A stretch of DNA of 39,965 nucleotides from Gallibacterium salpingitidis (lineage in GTDB: Bacteria; Pseudomonadota; Gammaproteobacteria; Enterobacterales; Pasteurellaceae), in assembly GCF_001678495.1 (NCBI RefSeq), contig NZ_JTJL01000037.1, forward strand, positions 1 through 39,965. Reading direction: 5' to 3'. Within the stretch, counting starts at the first letter, position 1, and every line of letters begins with the position of its first letter. Positions 23,501-33,730 of this stretch are shown in pieces. The translations under genes were made by a program, and so were the position numbers. The notes beneath the pieces are model-generated. The model had not been told where the DNA came from. It was given only the letters and a program-made list of their open reading frames with translations, and did no database searches.

Positions 23501-24547
23501 TTGAAATTTTTATCTTTTTCTCAACTATTTAAAACAACCTTACTTTCTTTTCCTATCTTATTTAGTTCATCTCTTTTAGCAGAAAAACTCTATATTTATA
23601 ACTGGACAGAATATATTCCCACTTCATTATTAAATCAATTTACCAAAGAAACAGGAATAGAAGTTGTTTACTCAACTTTTGAAAGTAATGAAGAGATGTA
23701 TTCTAAAATGAAACTGACCAATGGTGGTGAGTATGATTTAGTTTTTCCATCTAGTTATTACATTGGTAAGATGGCAAAAGAAGGAATGTTAGAGAAATTA
23801 GATAAAAGTAAGCTAAAGAATTTTTCTCAAATTACGCCTGATTTATTAAATAAGCCTTTTGATCCAAATAATCAATATTCTTTGCCTTATGTATATGGTT
23901 TAACAGGTATTGGTATAAACGCAGCTGAGATTGATCCAAAAAAAGTTACCAGCTGGTCTGATTTATGGAATCCTGAATATAAAGGAAAGGTGTTATTGAC
24001 TGCTGATTCTCGTGAGGTTTTTCATATTGCTTTATTATTGAAAGGTTTTTCTCCTAATACAAGAAATGCAACAGAGATCGAGTCAGCATATCATCTATTA
24101 CAAAAACTAATACCAAATGTACTGGCGTTCAATTCAGATTCACCAGATGTTCCTTATTTGCAAGGCGAAGTGTCATTAGGCATGATTTGGAATGGTTCGG
24201 CTTTTAGGGCTCATAAGGAAAATGCCAATATTCAATTTATTTATCCTGCTGAAGGTGCCATTATCTGGATGGATAATTATGCCATTCCTAAAAATGCTAA
24301 GCATAAAAATGCAGCATATAAATTTATCGATTTTATGCTTAGACCAGAAAGTGCTAAAGAAGTGATCGAAACAATGGGCTTCTCTATGCCAAATGAAGGT
24401 GTTAAAGCATTACTCTCACCAGAAGATGTAAATGATGTTACTTTATTCCCAACACCTGCAGAGCTACAGAAAGGTATTTTGCAAGAAGATGTTGGAGATG
24501 CCATTGATATTTATGAAAAATATTGGAATAAGTTGAAAACAAATTAA
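23501..24547 (+). CDS. potD: Spermidine/putrescine-binding periplasmic protein PotD-like
   Basis: The 348-residue protein starts at TTG (23501), supported by GGAGG ten bases upstream; the signal peptide ([20 protein letters not shown]) would be lost if a later start were used. After cleavage near SLLA it opens with [13 protein letters not shown], the PotD/PotF hallmark, and contains [20 protein letters not shown] and [19 protein letters not shown] in the polyamine pocket region. No potABC genes are next to it, so it is an orphan binding protein. Haemophilus species are known to carry a second separate potD, so this could be that paralogue. Confidence 0.9.
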   Translation: MKFLSFSQLFKTTLLSFPILFSSSLLAEKLYIYNWTEYIPTSLLNQFTKETGIEVVYSTFESNEEMYSKMKLTNGGEYDLVFPSSYYIGKMAKEGMLEKLDKSKLKNFSQITPDLLNKPFDPNNQYSLPYVYGLTGIGINAAEIDPKKVTSWSDLWNPEYKGKVLLTADSREVFHIALLLKGFSPNTRNATEIESAYHLLQKLIPNVLAFNSDSPDVPYLQGEVSLGMIWNGSAFRAHKENANIQFIYPAEGAIIWMDNYAIPKNAKHKNAAYKFIDFMLRPESAKEVIETMGFSMPNEGVKALLSPEDVNDVTLFPTPAELQKGILQEDVGDAIDIYEKYWNKLKTN

Positions 24548-24600
24548 GGTTTCTCAGCGATTTTTTCTAAGAAATGTATATAATTAGGTACATAATCATG

Positions 24601-24640
24601 ACTCCCTCATTGTGTTAATGCATAATGAGGGAGTTGTATT
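24601..24640 (+). terminator. Terminator after potD
   Basis: ACTCCCTCATT (24601-24611) pairs exactly with AATGAGGGAGT (24624-24634), and the stem can extend inward (GTG with CAT). The tail TGTATTAATT is T-rich but interrupted. Confidence 0.65.
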
Positions 24641-24699
24641 AATTAAAGATTGTCAAAACATTACTTATCATTGTTCAGCTATAGTTGAGCTACAAATAG

Positions 24700-25992
<1,293 letters not shown>

Positions 25993-26031
25993 ATTACGCA
26001 TAATTATCTCTGTTTTCCTACTATAATTAAA

Positions 26032-26086
26032 TCGCTAACCATTGGTTCTCATTGCATTCTAGGTGGTTAGCGAAATTTATTTTTCT
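26032..26086 (+). terminator. Terminator after murA
   Basis: TCGCTAACCA (26032-26041) and TGGTTAGCGA (26064-26073) form a perfect 10-bp stem with a 22-base loop, followed by AATTTATTTTTCTTT. Confidence 0.65.
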
Positions 26087-26220
26087 TTAAAAATCAGATA
26101 GTTAATTCTAAGATATAGTATAAAGTGCTACTATATAAATAATTAATGTCCTTATATAAGAATATTAGCGAATTAGTGTATCTAACCTATTGTTTTATAT
26201 ATATATTTTTTATATTAGGA
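26087..26220 (+). promoter_or_regulatory. A+T-rich CRISPR leader
   Basis: The roughly 135 bases between the murA terminator and the first repeat are very A+T-rich, with stretches such as TTTTATATATATATTTTTTA just before repeat 1, and contain no gene. The intact repeats are at this end and the degenerate one is at 26893, so this is the leader side from which the array should be transcribed on the plus strand. Confidence 0.7.
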
Positions 26221-26924
26221 CCAGCTACGTTCGCGTAGCTGTGAGTTGAAACGAGTCAATGTCAGATGTGGTGATGATTAACCACGACCAGCTACGTTCG
26301 CGTAGCTGTGAGTTGAAACCCCAATTTAGCGTTGATTGAACAACGGCTTGCATCCAGCTACGTTCGCGTAGCTGTGAGTTGAAACCAATTTTACGGCGCT
26401 AGCAGCATTGGTGTATGGCGCCAGCTACGTTCGCGTAGCTGTGAGTTGAAACTATACCGACAACGACGGCAAAGTGCTTGACGTCATTCCAGCTACGTTC
26501 GCGTAGCTGTGAGTTGAAACGAGATTGGCAAGGCGATTGGAATTTGTCTTGTAGCCAGCTACGTTCGCGTAGCTGTGAGTTGAAACTTACTTCTGTGCTG
26601 TCTTTAGTTGTTGCTACAGTTAACCAGCTACGTTCGCGTAGCTGTGAGTTGAAACATCATTTAATGCAGCGCGTACTTTATTTAATAGACCAGCTACGTT
26701 CGCGTAGCTGTGAGTTGAAACAATAATCTTGCAAAGCGTTGATTAGACGAAAATAGCCAGCTACGTTCGCGTAGCTGTGAGTTGAAACGTTGTACTTTTC
26801 GCTTCGGTTTTGTCGGCTTGGTCCAGCTACGTTCGCGTAGCTGTGAGTTGAAACAGTCGTGATAACGATAACATAAATTGAGCAGCGGTTAGCCAGCTAC
26901 GTTTGCGTAGCTGGATATTTATAT
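26221..26924 (+). CRISPR. CRISPR array, 11 repeats and 10 spacers, type I-C-like repeat
   Basis: Ten identical 32-base repeats start at 26221, 26288, 26354, 26421, 26489, 26555, 26624, 26690, 26757 and 26823; an eleventh, at 26893, is degenerate in its 3' third. Spacers are 34, 35, 36, 37 or 38 bases. Each repeat is C, then stem CAGCTACG, loop TTCG, stem CGTAGCTG, then tail TGAGTTGAAAC. A 5' hairpin plus an 11-base tail ending in TTGAAAC is the pattern of type I-C repeats, where Cas5d cuts below the stem and leaves an 11-base handle. No type I-C cas genes or adaptation genes are in the window; the nearest cas genes are a type I-F2-like set 6.8 kb away. All spacers are distinct. Confidence 0.97.
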
Positions 26925-28014
26925 CTAAGAATTAGCAGTTTGATATTTAATATCTATAGAACTTAATTTATCGATGATAGACAGTAATTGCTCTGTTTTT
27001 TCATCTGTAGTAGCCCAGCTTGTCGCAAATCTGATCATTGTATGATGTTCATCAATTTTTTCCATAAAGCCATAGTCAACATATTGTTGTAGAGCGGCAA
27101 TAAAATTATCGTCTGCAATAAAAAAGATTTGATTGGTTGGTGAATCAACAACTAGTTTATATCCATATTCTTTAAGTTTTTTCTTAATTTTTGTTGCACT
27201 GTGAATGGCGGGAATGCCAATTCTTTGATATAGACCATCTCGAAATAAAGTATCAAACTGTACACCAAGAAGTCTTCCTTTGGCGAGGAGCACCATGCTG
27301 TTTGATAATACTGAAAAAATGAGGAATAAGATCTTTTTTAGTAAGCACAACAGCTTCACCAAACAATAGTCCGCATTTAGTTCCACCAATGTAAAATACA
27401 TCACATAAGCGAGCAAGATCTGGCAACGTGACATCATTTTTATCAGCAGCAAGTGCATAGGCTAAGCGAGCTCCATCAACAAATAAAGGTAATTGGTGTT
27501 GATGACAGAGTCTGCTAATTTCTGTTAGTTCTTGTAAGGAATATAAAGTACCGTACTCTGTAGGTTGAGAAATATATACCATACCGGGCATTACGGTGTG
27601 CTCACGATTTGCATCATTATAATAATCATCAATCACTTGCTTTATTGATAATGCACTCAACTTTCCATCATGGCTTTTAGCAGTAAGAATTTTGTGACCA
27701 CCTAACTCGATTGCGCCAGCTTCATGTACAAAAATATGCCCTGATTCTGCAGCAATTACCCCTTGATAAGAACGAAGTAGAGCATTGATCACGACTGCAT
27801 TTGTTTGAGTACCACCCATTAGAAAATGTACTGCACCATCAGGGCAATTACATGCAGCAAGAATTTCTTTCTCAGCTTTACGACAAAATTCATCTTTACC
27901 ATAACCAACAGTAGAAAGCTGGTTCGTTTGAATAATTGCCTCAAGAACATCTGGGTGGGCACCTTCCATATAATCAGAGGCAAAAGATAATTTATTTGTC
28001 ATTGTTGTTTCCAT
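26925..28014 (-). pseudogene. Threonine aldolase / beta-eliminating lyase family protein, frameshifted
   Basis: From the ATG at 28014 (after AAGGATCTCAAT) the protein METTMTNKLSFASDYMEGAH runs through a PLP fold with YIGGTKCG, whose Lys (about residue 213) should bind PLP. The frame breaks near 27285-27294: after FSIIKQHGA it runs into unrelated sequence, while KGRLLGVQFDTLFRDGLY and the rest continue one frame over to 26925. One base inserted or two lost explains this. Intact relatives are PLP enzymes of the low-specificity threonine aldolase group that cleave L-threonine to glycine and acetaldehyde; exact substrate unknown. The stop codon abuts the last CRISPR repeat. It diverges from a LysR regulator, which probably controls it. 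It is a pseudogene or a sequencing error. Confidence 0.8.
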
Positions 28015-28100
28015 ATTGAGATCCTTATGTTGATATTTAATTGCGGCACAGCTTATAGCAGCTTAATCAATGATGCAAACGGCAAAATATCATGTTATAA

Positions 28101-28115
28101 ATGACAATATGTCAT
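28101..28115. promoter_or_regulatory. Candidate LysR-type operator
   Basis: ATGACAATATGTCAT is a perfect inverted repeat (6-bp arms, 3-base centre) in the 120-base gap between the divergent aldolase-like gene and the LysR gene. Its position and symmetry fit an autoregulatory LysR site; binding is inferred. Confidence 0.45.
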
Positions 28116-28134
28116 TAATAAGTAAGGATAAGCA

Positions 28135-29022
28135 ATGGATGCAATCAAATGTGAGGCTTTTATTTATTCAGCAAGATTAGGCAGTATGACAGAGGCGGCA
28201 GAAGTGCTTAATTATACGCAATCAGGGATCACCAGAATGATAAATTCACTTGAGAATGAAATTGGCTTTCCTCTTTTCATTCGTAGTAAAAAAGGTGTGT
28301 CATTGACGGAAAATGGAAAAGAGATGATGCCTGTATTGACAGAAATTGTGAATGCACATCGTAATGCCAAGCAAGCTGCTTCAGATATTAGAGGAATTAT
28401 TAAGGGAACGGTTACGGTTGGTAGTTATTTCAGTATTTCTGCGATGATTATGCCAATGGTGATTTCACAATTTAAGGCGTTATTTCCTGGTATAAAAATT
28501 AGGATTCAAGAGGGTGGCAATACAGAAATGGCTAAATGGTTAAATGAGGGAAGTGTCGATTGCTGTTTTTGTGCGAAACCTTTGGATACTGTCGTTTGTG
28601 ATTGGCAACCTATATTTGAAGACGAAATGGTTGTGTGGTTACCGAAAGATCATACGATGGCAACGAAATCTTCATTTCCGATCAAAGATCTTGAACAGTG
28701 GTCCTTTATACATACATCACCTGAACAAGATACTGATCAGGATCGGTTAATTTCAAGGTTTGGATTAAAAATGAATGAGGTCTATACAACGAAAGATGGC
28801 TTTTCAACATACAATATGGTTGCTGCTGGTCTAGGGATTAGCTTTAATCAAAGACTTATTTCAACGCAATGGAATAAAAGCATCGTCGAAATTCCTTTTG
28901 AACCAAGACAATATGTTTCTTTAGGTATTGCAGTTCCTTCAATGGAGATGACTTCACCAGCAACCAAAAAATTTATAGATTGCATTAAAATGGTGACTAA
29001 TTCGATTAAGAATGGTGGTTGA
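28135..29022 (+). CDS. LysR-family transcriptional regulator
   Basis: The 295-residue protein has an N-terminal winged helix-turn-helix (residues 1-60, MTEAAEVLNYTQSGITRMINSLE) followed by a LysR substrate-binding domain (GTVTVGSYFSISAMIMPMVI onward to the C-terminus). The start follows AAGGATAAGCA. It is divergent from the frameshifted threonine aldolase-like gene, the standard LysR arrangement, so that gene is the likely target and its substrate a possible co-inducer. It converges on pyrG with a shared terminator region. No specific ligand can be deduced. Confidence 0.9.
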   Translation: MDAIKCEAFIYSARLGSMTEAAEVLNYTQSGITRMINSLENEIGFPLFIRSKKGVSLTENGKEMMPVLTEIVNAHRNAKQAASDIRGIIKGTVTVGSYFSISAMIMPMVISQFKALFPGIKIRIQEGGNTEMAKWLNEGSVDCCFCAKPLDTVVCDWQPIFEDEMVVWLPKDHTMATKSSFPIKDLEQWSFIHTSPEQDTDQDRLISRFGLKMNEVYTTKDGFSTYNMVAAGLGISFNQRLISTQWNKSIVEIPFEPRQYVSLGIAVPSMEMTSPATKKFIDCIKMVTNSIKNGG

Positions 29023-29037
29023 TACGGATTATAGCCA

Positions 29038-29076
29038 TAAAAAAATCTGCACCTCATTTTATTAAGGTGCAGATTT
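29038..29076 (-). terminator. Terminator of pyrG (also between lysR and pyrG)
   Basis: AAATCTGCACCT (29043-29054) pairs with AGGTGCAGATTT (29065-29076). On the minus strand the stem is followed by a T7 run, so it is a strong terminator for pyrG. On the plus strand the tail is only ATTTAAAG, so it is weaker for the LysR gene. Confidence 0.85.
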
Positions 29077-29090
29077 AAAGAAGTTAAGAA

Positions 29091-30731
<1,641 letters not shown>

Positions 30732-30837
30732 TTATGCCTATTTAATAAAAAGTGAGTGGAAATCTAAGATTAAGAGATACGCAAGTATCAAGACGGGATG
30801 ATAGTTTACAGTAATTAGAAATTTATCTCAATCAGAG

Positions 30838-30870
30838 AATAGAAAGGAGATTGTTAAACTAACAATCTCC
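30838..30870 (-). terminator. Terminator after fetB
   Basis: GGAGATTGTT (30846-30855) and AACAATCTCC (30861-30870) form a perfect 10-bp stem. On the minus strand it is 17 bases beyond the fetB stop and is followed by TTTCTATTCT. Confidence 0.7.
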
Positions 30871-30886
30871 ACTATTTTGTTATTTG

Positions 30887-31660
30887 TTACCAAGTCATTT
30901 GTTGATCTTTGTTATAGAGCGAACGATAACCAAAATAGAGCGAACCAAATACGGAAAGACAGACGGCAGTACAAATCGCAATCATAATAGCAATTTGATA
31001 AAGAATAGCAGTGCTAGGTAAAGTACCGGATAGAATTTGTCCTGTCATCAATCCGGGCAATGCAACAATCCCCATACCAACCATAGAATTTAGTGTTGGT
31101 AATAGTGCACTTTCTAAGGCTTGATTGACAAATGGCGTTAAGATGCGTGGCGGAGTAACGCCGAAATTAAGTAATGTTTCAATACGTTGTTTTTCACTGG
31201 CAAGGCTTTCTCGAAATGTTTTCACGCCTAAGTTTACGCCCGTCATTGCATTACCCATAATCATTCCACTTAATGGAATCACATATTGTGGGTGGAAGAA
31301 GTTTTCTTTGACTACGACTAGAATGAAAAATGCTAATACGGCTAAACCGGAAAACGAGATTGAACCAATAATCGCATATTGAAAGTGGCGATTAAGGTTA
31401 GGATTTTTAGACAATACACGATGCACTGCAAAAATAATCATCGCTAATAAATAGCAAATAGTAAAAATTGGATGCGGATTTTGAAAAATATAGGTTAATA
31501 CAAAGCCAGCAATAATTAATTGTAATGTCATACGTAAGCTAGCGATAAAAAGCAATTTAGATTGGTTAATCTGGCACTTTTTCATAATGAATAACACAAT
31601 CAATAATAAAAGATAGACCAGACTAAAATTAAATAGGTGAATTTCGGCAACATTATTCAT
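30887..31660 (-). CDS. fetB: FetB-like ABC transporter permease (UPF0014, iron export)
   Basis: From the ATG at 31660 (MNNVAEIHLFNFSLVYLLLL) the protein has 257 residues, near the 259 of E. coli FetB; the longer frame from 31699 would extend deep into fetA. Seven or so hydrophobic segments are visible, with MGNAMTGVNLGVKTFRESL and GMGIVALPGLMTGQILSGTL typical of the family. FetAB exports iron and helps resist oxidative stress in E. coli. It overlaps fetA by 8 bases, so it is translationally coupled. Confidence 0.85.
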   Translation of the reverse strand: MNNVAEIHLFNFSLVYLLLLIVLFIMKKCQINQSKLLFIASLRMTLQLIIAGFVLTYIFQNPHPIFTICYLLAMIIFAVHRVLSKNPNLNRHFQYAIIGSISFSGLAVLAFFILVVVKENFFHPQYVIPLSGMIMGNAMTGVNLGVKTFRESLASEKQRIETLLNFGVTPPRILTPFVNQALESALLPTLNSMVGMGIVALPGLMTGQILSGTLPSTAILYQIAIMIAICTAVCLSVFGSLYFGYRSLYNKDQQMTW

Positions 31661-32285
31661 TGTGCCCCTCCTTATGTAAATAAACGATATGATCGGCATA
31701 ATGTTGCGTTAGTGCTTGATCGTGACTGATCACTATCAATGTTGTTTTAGGCAGACAATGATTTTTTAAATTTTGCATGACTTGATTTGCTGTTTTGGCA
31801 TCTAATGCTGATGTAGGTTCGTCTAACATTAAAATGGTAGGTTTTAAGCTTAAAGCAATAGCGAGAAAAACTCGCTGTTTCTCACCACCTGACAATTTAT
31901 CAATCTGTTGTTCTAAAGAAAAAGGAACTAAACAAAGTGCCAAATAATGCTCTAATTCGGATGTTGGTGGTAATACACTTTCACGATATTGGTGATATTG
32001 TCGAAAATTTTCCAGAATAGATCCTGAAAAAAGATACAGTTGCTGTGAAGCGAGTAGAATTTCTCGGCGTAGTTGAATTTTATCTAAATGTTGGATGTTT
32101 TGATTTCGGTACAGTATTTTTCCCTGTGTTAAAGGTAAAGTAGCATTAAATAAATGAAGTAAGGTGCTTTTCCCACAACCGCTTGGCCCTTGTAAGAAAG
32201 TTGCTTTTCCCTCTGGAATCGTAAGATTGGGATAATGAATTTTTTCCTGAAAAACAACATTTTCCGCAGCTAAAATAATCGGCAT
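31653..32285 (-). CDS. fetA: FetA-like ABC transporter ATP-binding protein
   Basis: The 210-residue ATPase shows Walker A GPSGCGKST (near residue 35), signature LSGGEKQR, Walker B ILMLDEP and the switch His in ISHD. It pairs with the overlapping permease fetB. The ATG is preceded by a short AT-rich gap shared with the divergent DUF2322 gene, so the promoter must lie within about 40 bases or inside that gene. Confidence 0.88.
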   Translation of the reverse strand: MPIILAAENVVFQEKIHYPNLTIPEGKATFLQGPSGCGKSTLLHLFNATLPLTQGKILYRNQNIQHLDKIQLRREILLASQQLYLFSGSILENFRQYHQYRESVLPPTSELEHYLALCLVPFSLEQQIDKLSGGEKQRVFLAIALSLKPTILMLDEPTSALDAKTANQVMQNLKNHCLPKTTLIVISHDQALTQHYADHIVYLHKEGHNE

Positions 32286-32327
32286 AATAAAACCCTAAAA
32301 TCTTTATTAATATGGAAGAAATTGTAT

Positions 32328-32648
32328 ATGAATTTTCAACAGATTTTACTGACTTTGCCACCTATTGATGATATTCGCCAAATTGATATTGTGAATGAAA
32401 GAGGTGAGCTAGAACATACCATCCCAGCAGTTCCAGGTAAGTTAGGTTCTTTACGGATTTATAATGCTTTAGCACAAAAATTTTCAGGTATGTTAAATCA
32501 AGAATCAGCACAACAAGGATTAATTTGGTTTGCGGAACATTGCACAGAAGCAAAACAAAATCCAGGTAAGCATCCGAATATTGATTTGTTATTTAGGGTG
32601 CTTGAACAACATCACCAATGGCAGATTAAGGTTATTACCTCTGTTTAA
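32328..32648 (+). CDS. DUF2322 family protein
   Basis: I start at the ATG at 32328 (MNFQQILLTLPPIDDIRQID), giving 106 residues; a TTG at 32322 adds two. The sequence resembles the small uncharacterised DUF2322 family found in Haemophilus and other proteobacteria, with PAVPGKLGSLRIYNALA in the middle and GKHPNIDLLFRVLE near the end. No membrane segment or signal peptide is visible. It diverges from fetA and its stop codon abuts the coaA stop. Function unknown. Confidence 0.75.
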   Translation: MNFQQILLTLPPIDDIRQIDIVNERGELEHTIPAVPGKLGSLRIYNALAQKFSGMLNQESAQQGLIWFAEHCTEAKQNPGKHPNIDLLFRVLEQHHQWQIKVITSV

Positions 32649-33581
32649 TTATTTTCTAAGTTTTACCGTATTAATGGCGTGATCTTCACCTTTTACTAAG
32701 ATCAGACTTGCTCGTTCACGAGTTGGTAAAATATTCTCGTGTAGATTAACGCCATTAATGTTGTCCCAAATACTAGAAGCAACCTTAATCGCTTCAGGTT
32801 CTGACAGTTGTGCATAATGATGGAAATAAGAGTTTGGATCGGCAAATGCCCCTTTACGGAATTTTAGGAAACGTTTGATATACCAATTTTTTAATAAGCT
32901 CTCTTCAGCATCCACAAAAATTGAGAAATCAACAAAATCAGAGACAAACAAATTATGTGCTTTATGTCCACGCTGTAACACATTTAACCCTTCAATAATC
33001 AGAATATCGGGTTGATTTATCTCCGTATATTGTCCTGGAATAATGTCATAAGTTAGATGTGAATAGACGGGGGCTTTAACTTGTTCTTTACCAGATTTTA
33101 TATCTGATACAAATTGAATGAGAGCGTGCGTATCGTATGAAACAGGGAAGCCTTTTTTACTGAGTAAATCTTGCTGTTTTAATTTCTCTAATGGATATAA
33201 AAAACCATCCGTAGTAATCAAATCAACTTTACGATTTGCTTCGGTTAATAATGCTTGCAAAATACGGGCGGTAGTGCTTTTACCAACTGCAACACTTCCC
33301 GCAATACTAATAATGTAAGGTACTTTTGGTTTATCAATCCCAAGAAAACGCTCAATGACTGTATGTCGTTTTAAATTCTCTTCTATATAGTAGTTAAGTA
33401 AACGCACCAGCGGTAAATAGATAGAACGTACTTCATCTAATGACAGCTCATCATTAAAACTCAATAACGGTTTGAGATCTTGTTCTGTAAGAGAGAGTGG
33501 CACTGATTTTCTTAATTCTGCCCATTGTTCACGTTCAAAAATTAAGAATGGGGAAAAAGTATTTATAGATTGAGTGCTCAC
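32649..33581 (-). CDS. coaA: Pantothenate kinase (type I)
   Basis: The 310-residue kinase phosphorylates pantothenate, the committed step of coenzyme A synthesis. The P-loop [14 protein letters not shown] is near residue 95, followed by [12 protein letters not shown] and [11 protein letters not shown]. coli CoaA has 316 residues and is feedback-inhibited by CoA. In E. coli coaA lies, on the opposite strand, directly next to thrU-tyrU-glyT-thrT-tufB; here the cas operon separates them. Confidence 0.95.
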   Translation of the reverse strand: MSTQSINTFSPFLIFEREQWAELRKSVPLSLTEQDLKPLLSFNDELSLDEVRSIYLPLVRLLNYYIEENLKRHTVIERFLGIDKPKVPYIISIAGSVAVGKSTTARILQALLTEANRKVDLITTDGFLYPLEKLKQQDLLSKKGFPVSYDTHALIQFVSDIKSGKEQVKAPVYSHLTYDIIPGQYTEINQPDILIIEGLNVLQRGHKAHNLFVSDFVDFSIFVDAEESLLKNWYIKRFLKFRKGAFADPNSYFHHYAQLSEPEAIKVASSIWDNINGVNLHENILPTRERASLILVKGEDHAINTVKLRK

Positions 33582-33730
33582 AACGTCCTTCTTATGAGAT
33601 GAAAAGAGATGTTATGGCGGTATGTTATAAAAAGTGAAAGGAAAAGGCAAAGTTTATTGTGTAGTATGGTAATAAGCTCTAGTAGTATTATTGTGGTTTT
33701 TAAAGATTTTCTTTTGAGGAGGATATATCT

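Noticed and set aside
26478..26726. Open frame of 82 codons with repeated QLRSRSCELK
   Set aside because: The repetition comes from the CRISPR repeats being read through; it is not a gene.
33582..33730. Possible Cas2 coding sequence upstream of or fused to cas3
   Set aside because: Only 149 bases separate coaA from cas3, with no frame of Cas2 size, and cas3 has a strong ribosome-binding site directly before its HD domain.
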